A stretch of 26,466 bases of DNA from assembly GCA_021844725.1 (NCBI GenBank), contig JAKBSX010000002.1, positions 1 to 26,466 of the forward strand, given 5' to 3'. Source of the stretch: Actinomycetes bacterium (GTDB taxonomy: Bacteria; Actinomycetota; Acidimicrobiia; Acidimicrobiales; Acidimicrobiaceae). Numbering within the stretch: the stretch's first letter is position 1; each line of letters starts with the position of its first letter. The notes under the pieces are model-generated. The model saw only the letters and a list, made by a program, of their open reading frames with translations. It was not told the origin of the DNA and did not search any database. The translations under genes were made by a program, and so were the position numbers. Positions 15,567 to 23,928 of the stretch are shown one piece after another.

Positions 15567-16346
15567 TCATACAGGCGGCGAAAACTCAATTGTCACCGGG
15601 GCATGATCCGATGGTTTCTCGCCCTTGCGCGCATTTCTGTCGATCAATGCCCACTTCAATCGGGACTCAACAGACTTCGAAACAAGTAGATAGTCGATCC
15701 GCATCCCCTGCCGTTTATGAAACGCCCCCCCGCGATGATCCCACCAGCTATAGATCCCTGACTGGGGATAAAACTTTCGCAGTGAGTCAGTAAGGCCGAA
15801 CTCACAAAGCTCTCTAAGTGCATCTCTTTCAGGCTCAGAAACGTGGGTGCATCCAATTAAGGCCTCGGGAGACCAGACGTCAAGATCAGTCGGAGCAATA
15901 TTAAAATCACCAGCTACTACTAGATCCTGATCCGGACGATAATTTTTCTCGAGATGAAGCTTTAGTTTGGACAACCACTCTAATTTGTAGCGATAATGGT
16001 CGTCCTCCAAAGATCTCCCATTTGGGACGTATACGCAGACTACACTTACACCGCCACAGTTGGCAGATATAGCCCTAGCCTCTTCGGAACTTCCATCACC
16101 ACCATCGAGGCCTACTTTAACATTGGTTATACCCACTCTGGAAAGAATGGCAACTCCATTCCACTGACCCTGTCCGAAATGAGCTGATTCATATCCCATT
16201 CCCTCCAGTTCAAGGTAGGGGAACGCTTCAGGCTTCATTTTGGTCTCTTGTAAACAAATTACGTCCGGAGAGGCTTCACAAGTCCATTCGATAAAACGCG
16301 CTTTTCTCGCATTCAGGGAATTCACGTTCCAGGTTGTTACTCTCAT
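15567..16346 (-). CDS. xthA: Exodeoxyribonuclease III (AP endonuclease)
   Basis: The 259-residue product has the whole exonuclease III/EEP fold: TWNVNSLNAR (Asn7), CLQETKM (Glu34), GQWNGVAILSR, VYVPNG, VAGDFNIAP, the DHRGGAFHKRQGMRIDYLL region and the C-terminal SDHAPV (Asp-His pair). It removes 3' blocks and cuts at abasic sites in base-excision repair. Length and motifs are normal. It starts with ATG and leads a two-gene unit with the thioesterase. The nearby UvrD2-like helicase on the other strand makes this a small repair neighbourhood, probably by chance. Confidence 0.95.
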   Translation of the reverse strand: MRVTTWNVNSLNARKARFIEWTCEASPDVICLQETKMKPEAFPYLELEGMGYESAHFGQGQWNGVAILSRVGITNVKVGLDGGDGSSEEARAISANCGGVSVVCVYVPNGRSLEDDHYRYKLEWLSKLKLHLEKNYRPDQDLVVAGDFNIAPTDLDVWSPEALIGCTHVSEPERDALRELCEFGLTDSLRKFYPQSGIYSWWDHRGGAFHKRQGMRIDYLLVSKSVESRLKWALIDRNARKGEKPSDHAPVTIEFSPPV

Positions 16347-16613
16347 AAACTCTCACTCATATAGAAAGAAAAACACGTTTTAGCATTCCATTGATCTCCT
16401 CCCCACGGATTAATCTGGGGGATTCCCGAGAACCAGTAGCTCATGCTGCTGATCCTTCTGGGACATCAGTAGTCCGATCCCGGGGTCACATTTGCATATA
16501 CACCCAAATTAGCATCAGACGGCTTAATGCCCAACCGCATACGTTAAGGTCCAACTCAAATCCAGCCCAAATGAACCCCACATTTCCTGACAATAGCTAA
16601 GAAATACCAGGAA

Positions 16614-16652
16614 GGAATTTATGCAATCGTTCTCAAAAGATTGCTAAATTCC
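16614..16652. promoter_or_regulatory. Long hairpin, 14 bp with one bulged T, enclosing a tiny ORF
   Basis: Arms 16614-16628 and 16639-16652 pair fully except for a single bulged T (16622); the loop has 10 bases. No U-run follows on either strand, so it is not a standard terminator. It lies 214 bp before the FAD oxidoreductase gene. The ATG at 16621 is in one arm and the TAA at 16645-16647 in the other. Confidence 0.55.
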
Positions 16653-16711
16653 ATCCCGCCAGTAAAAATTAGAGTAAAATAATCACGTTTTACGTTTCTA
16701 GAGACCTGAAT

Positions 16712-16819
16712 ATGGAAAAAGCAAATGAGCATTCAAAATCGGAATCCAAAAACGCTCTGCCAGTTGACGTGTCCAAACGAAACAGCCAATTCTTACTTGC
16801 AAAATTCCCCGTACAGTGA
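16712..16819 (+). CDS. Possible 35-residue small protein or leader ORF (uncertain)
   Basis: A frame of ATG plus 34 codons ends 46 bases before the FAD oxidoreductase start, on the same strand. The peptide (MEKANEHSKSESKNALP at its start) is polar and Lys/Ser-rich with no Cys and no membrane segment. The ribosome site is poor (GAGACCTGAAT). A frame this short is fairly likely by chance. It is listed because of its place between a structured leader and the gene. Confidence 0.2.
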   Translation: MEKANEHSKSESKNALPVDVSKRNSQFLLAKFPVQ

Positions 16820-16865
16820 GCGAAAGATCTTTAACCACTTTTGCAACAGAGAGCGAGACACGTAA

Positions 16866-18449
16866 ATGAGCGAAGATTTCGATGTGGTAGTTGCCGGAGC
16901 AGGACACAACAGCTTGATAGCAACAGCCTACCTTGCCAAAGCCGGACTGAAATGCCTGGTGCTTGAAGCAAATGAGGAAATCGGTGGTGATACTTCGACA
17001 GTAGAACTCAAGACCCCCGGCTTTTGGCACGATTCCTGCTCTACAGCTCACAACCTGATTCAAGCCAGTCCAACACTCAGAGACAACGAGCTTCATTTGG
17101 AACGATATGGCCTTAACTACATTTACCCTGACCCAGTAGTTCATATACCCTTCGCAGATGGAGGTTACATAACCCAGTGGCGCGACATCAATCGAACAGC
17201 AGACGAATTTGGAAAATATTCAAAAAAGGATGCCTCAGCATATCGGAAATTCATCGAGGACTACAAAGAGATTGCGCCCGCATATGGAAAGTATCGTTAC
17301 ACTCCAGCGGGACTGGGACCATCATTTGAATCCCTGATAGAAGCAGGACCGAACCCGGACCTTTGGAAACAGCGGGTCGCCTCAAGCGCTGCCGAAATCG
17401 TTCTGGAGACATTCGAAGATCCTCACGTGCAGGCCTTCATGCTTTGGATGGCCTTCATGACCATTCAGCCACTACAGCAAAAAGGAACAGGAATCCTCCC
17501 CTACTCTTTGGCATTCGGGCGCCAAAATAACAGCTGGGTCCTTCCTAAGGGGGGATCAGTTTCGCTCCCAAAGGCATTGGCCCGATACATCGAGGCACAT
17601 CAAGGAGATATTAAATCCGGAGAAAAAGTATCTCAGCTGATTGTCAAAAATGGGAAATGCGTAGGAGTCGAAACCGAAAAAGGTGACAAATATCTTGCCA
17701 AAAAGTGTGTCCTGTCGACCATTCACATAAAGCATCTGATCCCAATGATGCCAAATAACAGCTATGACACTGGTTTCTCGCAGGCAATCGATAATTGGGA
17801 CCCGGGAATTGCTATGTTTGTTACACACTATGCGACCAAGGTGCCACTTGAGTTCCCAACCTCGGACGGCAAAGTAGCCGCCGTGGCAGCCGGAACGCCC
17901 GGATCTGTTAGTCGCATGCTTCGAGTCGAAAACGACATCAAGCAGTCGAAGCTAGCTACCGATGATCCTGTGCTTTTAGTCCTTTGCCCAACTGTGGCAG
18001 ACCAGAGCAGGGCTCCAGCTGGAATGCATACCTTGAAAATTGTCGGATTCCAACCGTATAACCCTGATTCAACGGAACGGGACTGGGATCAGCTGAAGCA
18101 ACAGGTCGCAGACAGCAACTTCGAGCACCTGCGAAAATTCGTCCCAAGTTTGGATAGAAGCGCCATCATTGAAGAAGAGGTTCGAAGTCCGTTGGACCTG
18201 GAGAGAACCAATTCGCACAACTGGCATGGAGGGTGTCACGGTGGTGCTATGACACCATCGCAATCAGGAATAAACAGGCCGGCGGCTCGCTGGTCATCTC
18301 ATCGAATGCCGCTTGAAGGCTTATATCAGACCGGATCAACCACACACCCTGGGGGGTCAGTCTCAGGAGCACCTGGGCGCAATGCAGCGATGGTCATCCT
18401 GGAGGATCTGGGATACGACGCTAAAGAGATATTATCTGGAGCCGAATAG
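16866..18449 (+). CDS. FAD-dependent oxidoreductase, phytoene desaturase/CrtO/PYROXD2-like
   Basis: The 527-residue product opens with the dinucleotide fold VVVAGAGHNSLIATAYLAKAG (residues 6-26, GxGxxx with the GHN variant), followed by the FAD-ribose Glu in LVLEAN and the GGDTSTVEL segment. The end carries GLYQTGSTTHPGGSVSGAPGRNAA, the second FAD segment of the CrtI/CrtO-type amine-oxidase superfamily. Relatives include carotenoid ketolases/desaturases and human PYROXD2; sequence alone does not tell which substrate this one takes. No carotenoid genes are nearby, so a pigment role is not supported by context. It starts with ATG behind a weak GAGAG. It stands alone, converging on the S11 peptidase gene, with an unusual structured leader upstream. 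Confidence 0.85.
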   Translation: MSEDFDVVVAGAGHNSLIATAYLAKAGLKCLVLEANEEIGGDTSTVELKTPGFWHDSCSTAHNLIQASPTLRDNELHLERYGLNYIYPDPVVHIPFADGGYITQWRDINRTADEFGKYSKKDASAYRKFIEDYKEIAPAYGKYRYTPAGLGPSFESLIEAGPNPDLWKQRVASSAAEIVLETFEDPHVQAFMLWMAFMTIQPLQQKGTGILPYSLAFGRQNNSWVLPKGGSVSLPKALARYIEAHQGDIKSGEKVSQLIVKNGKCVGVETEKGDKYLAKKCVLSTIHIKHLIPMMPNNSYDTGFSQAIDNWDPGIAMFVTHYATKVPLEFPTSDGKVAAVAAGTPGSVSRMLRVENDIKQSKLATDDPVLLVLCPTVADQSRAPAGMHTLKIVGFQPYNPDSTERDWDQLKQQVADSNFEHLRKFVPSLDRSAIIEEEVRSPLDLERTNSHNWHGGCHGGAMTPSQSGINRPAARWSSHRMPLEGLYQTGSTTHPGGSVSGAPGRNAAMVILEDLGYDAKEILSGAE

Positions 18450-18530
18450 ATTCCAGCAGGTCTAAAAATTACTCACCACAAGCGCATCCGATTCATATTT
18501 CATTATGTCTTGGAATAAAAACTTCCGATC

Positions 18531-19802
18531 CTAGGGTCTCATCAAACGCCAGGTTATAGAAGGTCCCCGAACCGCACTTGAGGTAACCAGTGGCACTGTT
18601 TTGCTTTGTGTACCGGAAGTCACCGTCACCGTACCCACTTTGGCTCCACTTTTGAGGCTGTGGGGCAACTTTGAAAACTTATAACTGTAGGAAACTCGTA
18701 AACCCGGCCATCCAAGCATCGATACACCTTGAGCAGCTTTTACAACCACCGGATTTTCGCCTGGAGCAGTAATTTTCGCCAGTCCCTGACCAGAGTTAAG
18801 TACACTGACGGTGGCTGGAACTTTGCGGGCAGCATCTACAAGTTTGTTGCCTTCATTGAGTGCGGCGATCAAAGGCTGGGCCCCTGGCTGGCCCAATACC
18901 GCTCCTATAATCAGTCCGCTTGAGCTCGATGGTCCATTCGCCGCAAATACAAAGTCACCACCATTACCCATAATCCCGGTCTCAATCCCGACAAAACCAT
19001 TATGGCCAACGTCGTAATTTATGTTGTAGGTTATCCCAGCCACCGGAAGAGTAGCTTGAGCCTTTGCCACGATGTAGCGCAATACTGGGTTCTTTAGAAC
19101 TGCTTGAGCCACCACCACGAGATCATGTGCACTTCCAACACTATGGGGATTCAAACCAGACGGTCCACTCAGTACTATCCGATGAATTCCCAGCGACTTG
19201 ACCAAAGAATTCATCTTGGCAGCGAAAGCGGTGCTAGAACCAGCATCCCAGTTAGCCAACATAACGGCAAAATTATTTGCCGAAGGCACCAGCAGTCCTT
19301 CGAGGAGCTGGTATTCATTCAGCTGTTCTCCAAGGGCCACAGGGATAACTGTATCCTGCTGATGAACCATTGTCTGATATAAGTTGACGTCGCTGGCGTT
19401 TACGGTCACAATTGGCCCCGTAGCACCCAGACTGAGCGGGTGATCTTTTACCACCACAAGTGCGGTTATCATTTTGGCAACCGAGCCGAGAGGCAGTTCA
19501 GAATTGGGATTTGCTCCACCGATAATCCCCGCATTTTCCAGTTCCACTTGGCCGCTTCCCCCGGACGGCCAAGGAAGAGAAACTGGGGTTCCAGGCACGA
19601 CGCTTCCATGGGTTTCAGCGCTGAATTGAGGTGCCGGCACCGCTCTAAATAGCTGCACCACCGAGACTAGAACTGCCAATACAACTAAAAACAGCACAAC
19701 CTTCAACAATTTCGGCATAACCGAGCCTGATCCCCGGTAGTGGTTTCCTCGAGAGTAAGACGAACCAGAAACTGGTTTAAGCCACGATTCATTCCGTCTC
19801 AT
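18531..19802 (-). CDS. Peptidase S11-like D-alanyl-D-alanine carboxypeptidase (atypical third motif)
   Basis: The 423-residue product has a short cytoplasmic N-terminus, one membrane segment (31-50), a Pro/Ser linker and a penicillin-binding transpeptidase-like domain. Motif 1 is SVAK (Ser107, Lys110) and motif 2 is SAN (174-176). Motif 3, normally KTG, reads ETG (Glu274, codon GAG at 18981-18983) in FVGIETGIMGNGG. S11 enzymes trim the terminal D-Ala of peptidoglycan stem peptides outside the membrane. The Lys of KTG normally helps position the substrate carboxylate, so activity may be altered or lost. GGAGG sits 7 bases before the ATG. A C-terminal beta domain (about 335-415) is typical of class C-type enzymes. 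It is near the LCP gene, both serving the cell envelope. Confidence 0.85.
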   Translation of the reverse strand: MRRNESWLKPVSGSSYSRGNHYRGSGSVMPKLLKVVLFLVVLAVLVSVVQLFRAVPAPQFSAETHGSVVPGTPVSLPWPSGGSGQVELENAGIIGGANPNSELPLGSVAKMITALVVVKDHPLSLGATGPIVTVNASDVNLYQTMVHQQDTVIPVALGEQLNEYQLLEGLLVPSANNFAVMLANWDAGSSTAFAAKMNSLVKSLGIHRIVLSGPSGLNPHSVGSAHDLVVVAQAVLKNPVLRYIVAKAQATLPVAGITYNINYDVGHNGFVGIETGIMGNGGDFVFAANGPSSSSGLIIGAVLGQPGAQPLIAALNEGNKLVDAARKVPATVSVLNSGQGLAKITAPGENPVVVKAAQGVSMLGWPGLRVSYSYKFSKLPHSLKSGAKVGTVTVTSGTQSKTVPLVTSSAVRGPSITWRLMRP

Positions 19803-20135
19803 TGTCTAACCTCCACTGCCAGTGAACTCGTAATTACGCGATTGTACAAATTGGTCCAAATCGTTACACCTGCCACGTTACAACAGTTCAGACCGAGATG
19901 CCGATTGAGTTTCTATAGACTTTCTTAGCTTGATCTAAAGTTGGTCAAACAGGTGAATCAATCAATCTCAAATTCACTACTTTCCGGTTCTTAACCTCAA
20001 AATTTATATTTGAGACTGATAAGTGATTACGAAATCAGTAGAACCCAGCTCACCAGATCCATGCGGTTACAAAGCTTCAACTGCTCAACTACCCAAGCGC
20101 CGTGTTCGGCAGATGTCTAGGCCGATAACAAACAG
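19803..20135. other. Intergenic region between the S11 peptidase and LCP genes
   Basis: No gene supported in 333 bp. It holds a small inverted repeat CTCAAA-N7-TTTGAG (19996-20014) of unknown meaning. It should contain the S11 promoter, but no clear -35/-10 pair was picked out. Confidence 0.45.
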
Positions 20136-21242
20136 CTAACACGCCGTAGGATCAAAACTCGGAAGCGTTCTATTTTGCACAATGGAACCCTTGACCGCAG
20201 GTGGCAAATTACTTGATGAAGACGAAACCCCGGTGGTAGTGGTGCTAGAATTAGCGCCAGCGGAACTGGGAGTGGTGGTAGAACCCGATAGAAATTCCGA
20301 TACCACCTTAGAATCCAAACTCTTCACTGGGAAAAGAACGTCTCCATACTTTCCGTAATTATTCACAATCTGGGTTGGATAGGTGTACGTGGTCAAATTG
20401 GACCCCGAAAAGGAACGAAACTCAAGCGCCAAATGCGCCAACTGGGAAAGGCTTAGCCTAGAGTTAATGGCGACATTCTGAACAGCATTGCCAATAAAGG
20501 CATTCAGCGCCAAGGGATTAGAAAGCACTGACGCCTTTGCCTTGTTGATCATTGCCCTGATCACAGTGTGTTGCCTATGAATTCGGCCAAAACCACTGGT
20601 GGGGTCGTACTGCCATGCTCCATTTTTGTAATAGTAGAAATATCTACTTCGTGCCAGTGCCAACGCCTGAGTGCCGTTAAGTAGTTGACATCCGGCTGGC
20701 TCATTCAATCCAGACTTCGGGTCTTTAGATGGATAGGGAAAGTTGACCTTGATACCGCCGAGAGACTGAACAAGATTTATCACTCCGTTGAAGTTCACAC
20801 CCACGTAGGCGTTTATTGGAATGCCAATGCTTTGCTCCACAGTCTTCACCAAAGCATTAGGTCCATAATTTAACGCATCGCTAATTTTATTTGGGCCGTT
20901 AGTTCCATAAATAGGAACAAAGGTGTCATACGGAATCGAAAGCACTGAAATCTTTTGGGAACCAGGAACCACCCTAACGATCATGGTGGCGTCACTCCGA
21001 TTTCCCCCCGCCACAGTGGTGTTTCCATATGACTTTTGCTGCTGGGAGGTAAGGCCTTTTCTTGAATCGGTTCCTGCCACCAGGATGTTCATGGGAGCTC
21101 CCGGACTTGCAACCGTAACCTGACTATTGTGAATCTTTGGGATCTGATCATAGCGATAACGAGCATACGCGTACGCTCCACCACCAATCAGGCCCAAAAT
21201 AACAACTAAAAAAACTCCAAGTTTGATAAGTCTTCTAAAAAT
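20136..21242 (-). CDS. LytR-CpsA-Psr (LCP) family wall-polymer transferase, apparent AUU start
   Basis: LCP proteins attach wall polymers from lipid carriers to peptidoglycan outside the membrane. From an ATT at 21242 the product is 368 residues: a positive N-terminus (FRRLIK), membrane segment LGVFLVVILGLIGGGAYAY, then the LCP domain with NILVAGTDSRKG, RSDATMIVRV, SIPYDTFVPI, ALARSRYF and FGRIHRQHTVIRA, and a Ser/Thr-rich tail. The first standard start in frame is the TTG at 21197, which would remove half the membrane segment and has no ribosome site. ATT at 21242 has GAGGTGA with GAGG 7 bases ahead, and an in-frame TGA at 21252-21254 excludes any start further up. The usual Arg of SIPRD is Tyr (Tyr105). 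The other Arg and Asp residues are present, so the family call is firm. Confidence 0.88.
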   Translation of the reverse strand: MFRRLIKLGVFLVVILGLIGGGAYAYARYRYDQIPKIHNSQVTVASPGAPMNILVAGTDSRKGLTSQQQKSYGNTTVAGGNRSDATMIVRVVPGSQKISVLSIPYDTFVPIYGTNGPNKISDALNYGPNALVKTVEQSIGIPINAYVGVNFNGVINLVQSLGGIKVNFPYPSKDPKSGLNEPAGCQLLNGTQALALARSRYFYYYKNGAWQYDPTSGFGRIHRQHTVIRAMINKAKASVLSNPLALNAFIGNAVQNVAINSRLSLSQLAHLALEFRSFSGSNLTTYTYPTQIVNNYGKYGDVLFPVKSLDSKVVSEFLSGSTTTPSSAGANSSTTTTGVSSSSSNLPPAVKGSIVQNRTLPSFDPTAC

Positions 21243-21245
21243 ATT

Positions 21246-21253
21246 CTCACCTC
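21246..21253 (-). promoter_or_regulatory. Strong Shine-Dalgarno (GAGGTGAG) that defines the AUU start of the LCP gene
   Basis: GAGGTGA is complementary to the 16S rRNA 3' end over seven bases, with GAGG 7 bases before ATT (21242-21240). No standard in-frame start codon lies at a usable distance from it; a GTG inside it is out of frame and soon reaches a stop. Confidence 0.7.
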
Positions 21254-21493
21254 AGATTGACGGCAACTTACCCAATCATTGACTTACTTGTCAATTCCGT
21301 ACAACCCTATCAACTGGCTCCAGCTTTAATAGGTCACCGGATTTCAGGTTATGTTAAGGAAATCCGAGCTAGCCATTTTACGCTCCAATCCCCTTCCTTA
21401 CTAACGGAAGGGGTGCAAGCTTACACATTGGTCAAATCGCTCTTGAAAAGAGTAGAACTCACCAGACCAGACGTTTTGAGCACAAACAGCAGG

Positions 21494-22951
21494 CTACCAG
21501 CTGGTAGCGATATATTTGCTCTCGGTGTATTCCAGGACCCCTTCATGGCCACCTTCACGGCCTATACCACTTTGCTTTACTCCACCAAAGGGGGCTGCAG
21601 GATCAGAAACCAATCCCCGATTCAAGCCCACCATGCCGGAACCAAGTGCCTCGGCCACCCTCAATCCGCGCTTTAGGTTTCCAGTGTAAAGATAGCTAAC
21701 AAGACCAAACTCAGTGGCATTTGCCAGCTCGATCACCTCATCTTCGCTGCTGAACGAAACTATAGGAGCCACTGGTCCGAAAATCTCCTCGTTGAGCAAC
21801 TGAGCACCTGCTGGCACATCTCTCAGAACCGTAGCCTTATAGAAAAAGCCTTTGCCTTTGATTTCTTCTGCTCCAAGCTCGACCTTAGCGCCAGAGTTAA
21901 CAGCATTGCCTACTAACGATCCGACCTTTTCCCTTGCTTGAGCATTAATCAGCGGTCCCAGTTGTACCCCATCCTCGAGACCGGGGCCTACCTTAAGAGC
22001 AGCCATCTGCTTTGCCAGCCTTGAGGTAAATTCAGACGCTATCTTTTCGTGAACATAGAATCGATTAGCCGCGGTGCAGGCTTCGCCGCCATTTCTCATT
22101 TTGGCCACCATTGCCCCTTCAATGGCTGCATCTATATCAGCATCATCAAAGACAATAAATGGCGCATTGCCCCCGAGCTCCATAGAACAATTGATAATAC
22201 AATCTGAGGCCTCTCTTAAAAGCGAGCGCCCCACTTCAGTTGATCCGGTAAATGAAAGCTTCCTTACCCTGGGATCATGCAGCATACCTGGAACCACTTC
22301 AGACGAGCGATTGGAGGGTATAACATTTACCACTCCTTCCGGTACTCCCGCCTTGGTGAGCAGCTTGGCGAGGTAAAGCGCTGTAAGGGGCGTGTCTGAA
22401 GCCGGCTTTAGAACAATCGAACAACCAGCGGCGAGCGCTGGACCTATTTTCCTGGTTGCCATGGCGGCTGGAAAATTCCAAGGGGTAATAAGCACCGCAA
22501 CTCCTATAGCCTGACGCAACACCATTATTCGGTTTGAGCCACTTGGAGCATGCTGGACTATTCCAGTGAGCCTTACCGCCTCTTCGGAATACCAGCGGAA
22601 AAACTCAGCTGCATATGCAGTCTCAGATCTAGCATCAGCAATTGCTTTACCATTTTCAAGGACCATTAGGCGGGAAATCTCCTCAGAGTTTTCCGTCATC
22701 AGTTCAAATGCCCGGCGCAAAATCTCTCCGCGCTCTCTTGGGGGCACCTTTTCCCAATCAGATTGTGAATTGTAAGCAGCTTCAACTGCCTGATCGGCAT
22801 CGCCTGCACTGGCACTGGAAACCTTGGCCAAAAGTTCTGAAGTAGCAGGATCAATTACCTCGATCACCTTATTGTCCGAGGAATCTCTCCATTTCCCGCC
22901 GATGAAAAGCTGAGTTGGAACTCCATTGGGTAACTGGCTTAAATGCTGCAT
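21494..22951 (-). CDS. NAD(P)-dependent aldehyde dehydrogenase, succinate-semialdehyde dehydrogenase-like
   Basis: The 485-residue product is a full-length aldehyde dehydrogenase: VLITPWNFP (155-163), LKPASDTPL, FTGSTEVGR, the general base Glu258 in MELGGNAPF, nucleophile Cys292 in NGGEACTAANRF, EEIFGPVAPI, and PFGGVKQSGIGREGG near the end. The GGVKQSGIGREG stretch and overall layout match the GabD/SSADH group, which oxidises semialdehydes to acids. The exact aldehyde is not determined. Its ATG shares one base with the TAA of the E1 beta gene (TAATG), so it is translationally coupled as the last gene of a four-gene operon. It may oxidise an aldehyde released by the upstream enzymes. Confidence 0.92.
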   Translation of the reverse strand: MQHLSQLPNGVPTQLFIGGKWRDSSDNKVIEVIDPATSELLAKVSSASAGDADQAVEAAYNSQSDWEKVPPRERGEILRRAFELMTENSEEISRLMVLENGKAIADARSETAYAAEFFRWYSEEAVRLTGIVQHAPSGSNRIMVLRQAIGVAVLITPWNFPAAMATRKIGPALAAGCSIVLKPASDTPLTALYLAKLLTKAGVPEGVVNVIPSNRSSEVVPGMLHDPRVRKLSFTGSTEVGRSLLREASDCIINCSMELGGNAPFIVFDDADIDAAIEGAMVAKMRNGGEACTAANRFYVHEKIASEFTSRLAKQMAALKVGPGLEDGVQLGPLINAQAREKVGSLVGNAVNSGAKVELGAEEIKGKGFFYKATVLRDVPAGAQLLNEEIFGPVAPIVSFSSEDEVIELANATEFGLVSYLYTGNLKRGLRVAEALGSGMVGLNRGLVSDPAAPFGGVKQSGIGREGGHEGVLEYTESKYIATSW

Positions 22952-23928
22952 TATCCCATTCTCCCTTTGATCACATCCACTATTTTTGCTACCGAGGGAA
23001 TCGTCTCATCCTCCAGTTCAGCAGCGGCCGGCAACGGTATATGGGGCGTTGTGATCCTAACTATTGGCCCATCAAGATCGTAGAAAATCTCATCAGCCAC
23101 TATCGAGGCTACTTCAGCACCCCAACCACAAAGCCTGGGATTTTCTTCGACGGTAAACAGTCGGGATGTTTTTGCAACCGACTCCAAGATAGCTTTGGCA
23201 TCAAGTGGCACCAAAGATCTGATGTCTATTACCTCACAATCGATACCTTGACCACTACTTAGCAGCTCCGCTGCTTCAAGCGCACGGGGCACCATTGCAC
23301 CGATGGTGACTATGGTGGCATCGCTGCCAACCCTTTTAATCTTAGCCTCTCCCAGACGATGAACGATTTCACCCTCAGGAATCTCGTCTTTTGACGCATA
23401 AAGGGACTTTGACTCCAAAAATAGAACCGGGTCGTTATCCCTTACTGAAGCGGCGAAAAGTCCGATCAGATCCTCAGGGGTGGAAGGCATTACCACTTTT
23501 AATCCGGGAACCGCCATGGCCCAGTTTTCAATCGACTGGGAGTGCTGGGCTCCAAATCGGAGTCCGCCTCCATTACCGGTCCTAATTACAAGCGGAAGTG
23601 AAACCTGGCCGTTGGTCATATATCTGGTTTTCGCCATCTGATTCGCCACCAGATCCCAACACACTGCGAAGAAGTCGGAATACATTATCTCTGCTATCGG
23701 ACGTAAGCCAGTCATTGCAGCTCCCATGACTGTGCCCAGGATAGCCTGTTCGGAAATAGGGGTATCGAGTACCCTTCGTGGACCAAATTCCTCAAGCAGC
23801 CCTGATGTAGCTTTGAAAACTCCACCCGCAGCAGCAACATCTTCGCCAAGAAATACAACGCTTTCATCACGCCGCATCTCCTGGGCTATAGCCGCCCCCA
23901 CAGCCTCTCTGTAACTTAGTTGCGCCAC
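22951..23928 (-). CDS. 2-oxo acid (pyruvate/acetoin-type) dehydrogenase E1 component, beta subunit
   Basis: The 325-residue product matches the E1 beta family: QLSYREAVGAAIAQEMRRD at the start, GEDVAAAGGVFKAT, RVLDTPISEQAILGTVMGAA with the cofactor-activating Glu, YSDFFAVCWD, RTGNGGGLRFGAQHSQS, VMPSTPEDLIGL and DPVLFLESK. The frame is open to a TTG at 23949, but GTG at 23928 is chosen because GGAGG (23935-23939) precedes it at 6 bases and the family start then fits. It overlaps the end of E1 alpha by 13 bp. With E1 alpha it forms the TPP-dependent alpha2beta2 decarboxylase of a 2-oxo acid or acetoin complex. No E2 or E3 is in the window. Confidence 0.93.
   Translation of the reverse strand: MAQLSYREAVGAAIAQEMRRDESVVFLGEDVAAAGGVFKATSGLLEEFGPRRVLDTPISEQAILGTVMGAAMTGLRPIAEIMYSDFFAVCWDLVANQMAKTRYMTNGQVSLPLVIRTGNGGGLRFGAQHSQSIENWAMAVPGLKVVMPSTPEDLIGLFAASVRDNDPVLFLESKSLYASKDEIPEGEIVHRLGEAKIKRVGSDATIVTIGAMVPRALEAAELLSSGQGIDCEVIDIRSLVPLDAKAILESVAKTSRLFTVEENPRLCGWGAEVASIVADEIFYDLDGPIVRITTPHIPLPAAAELEDETIPSVAKIVDVIKGRMG

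Larger units (their letters stand above)
16347..16865. other. 519-bp non-coding leader region upstream of the FAD oxidoreductase
   Basis: It contains a long hairpin (16614-16652) and two tiny + frames: 8 codons at 16621-16647 with AGGAAGGA ahead of its ATG, and 35 codons at 16712-16819. CACGTTTTA occurs at 16374-16382 and 16684-16692. No RNA gene or riboswitch class was recognised. Confidence 0.5.

Noticed and set aside
16374..16692. CACGTTTTA direct repeats as attachment sites
   Set aside because: Only nine bases long, with no integrase or mobile gene between or near them.
20104..20117. Small hairpin after the LCP gene as a terminator
   Set aside because: The stem is short (about GCCG/CGGC type) and no U-run follows.
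21257..21676. 139-codon plus-strand frame near the LCP gene
   Set aside because: Overlaps the end of the aldehyde dehydrogenase gene on the other strand and shows no domain.
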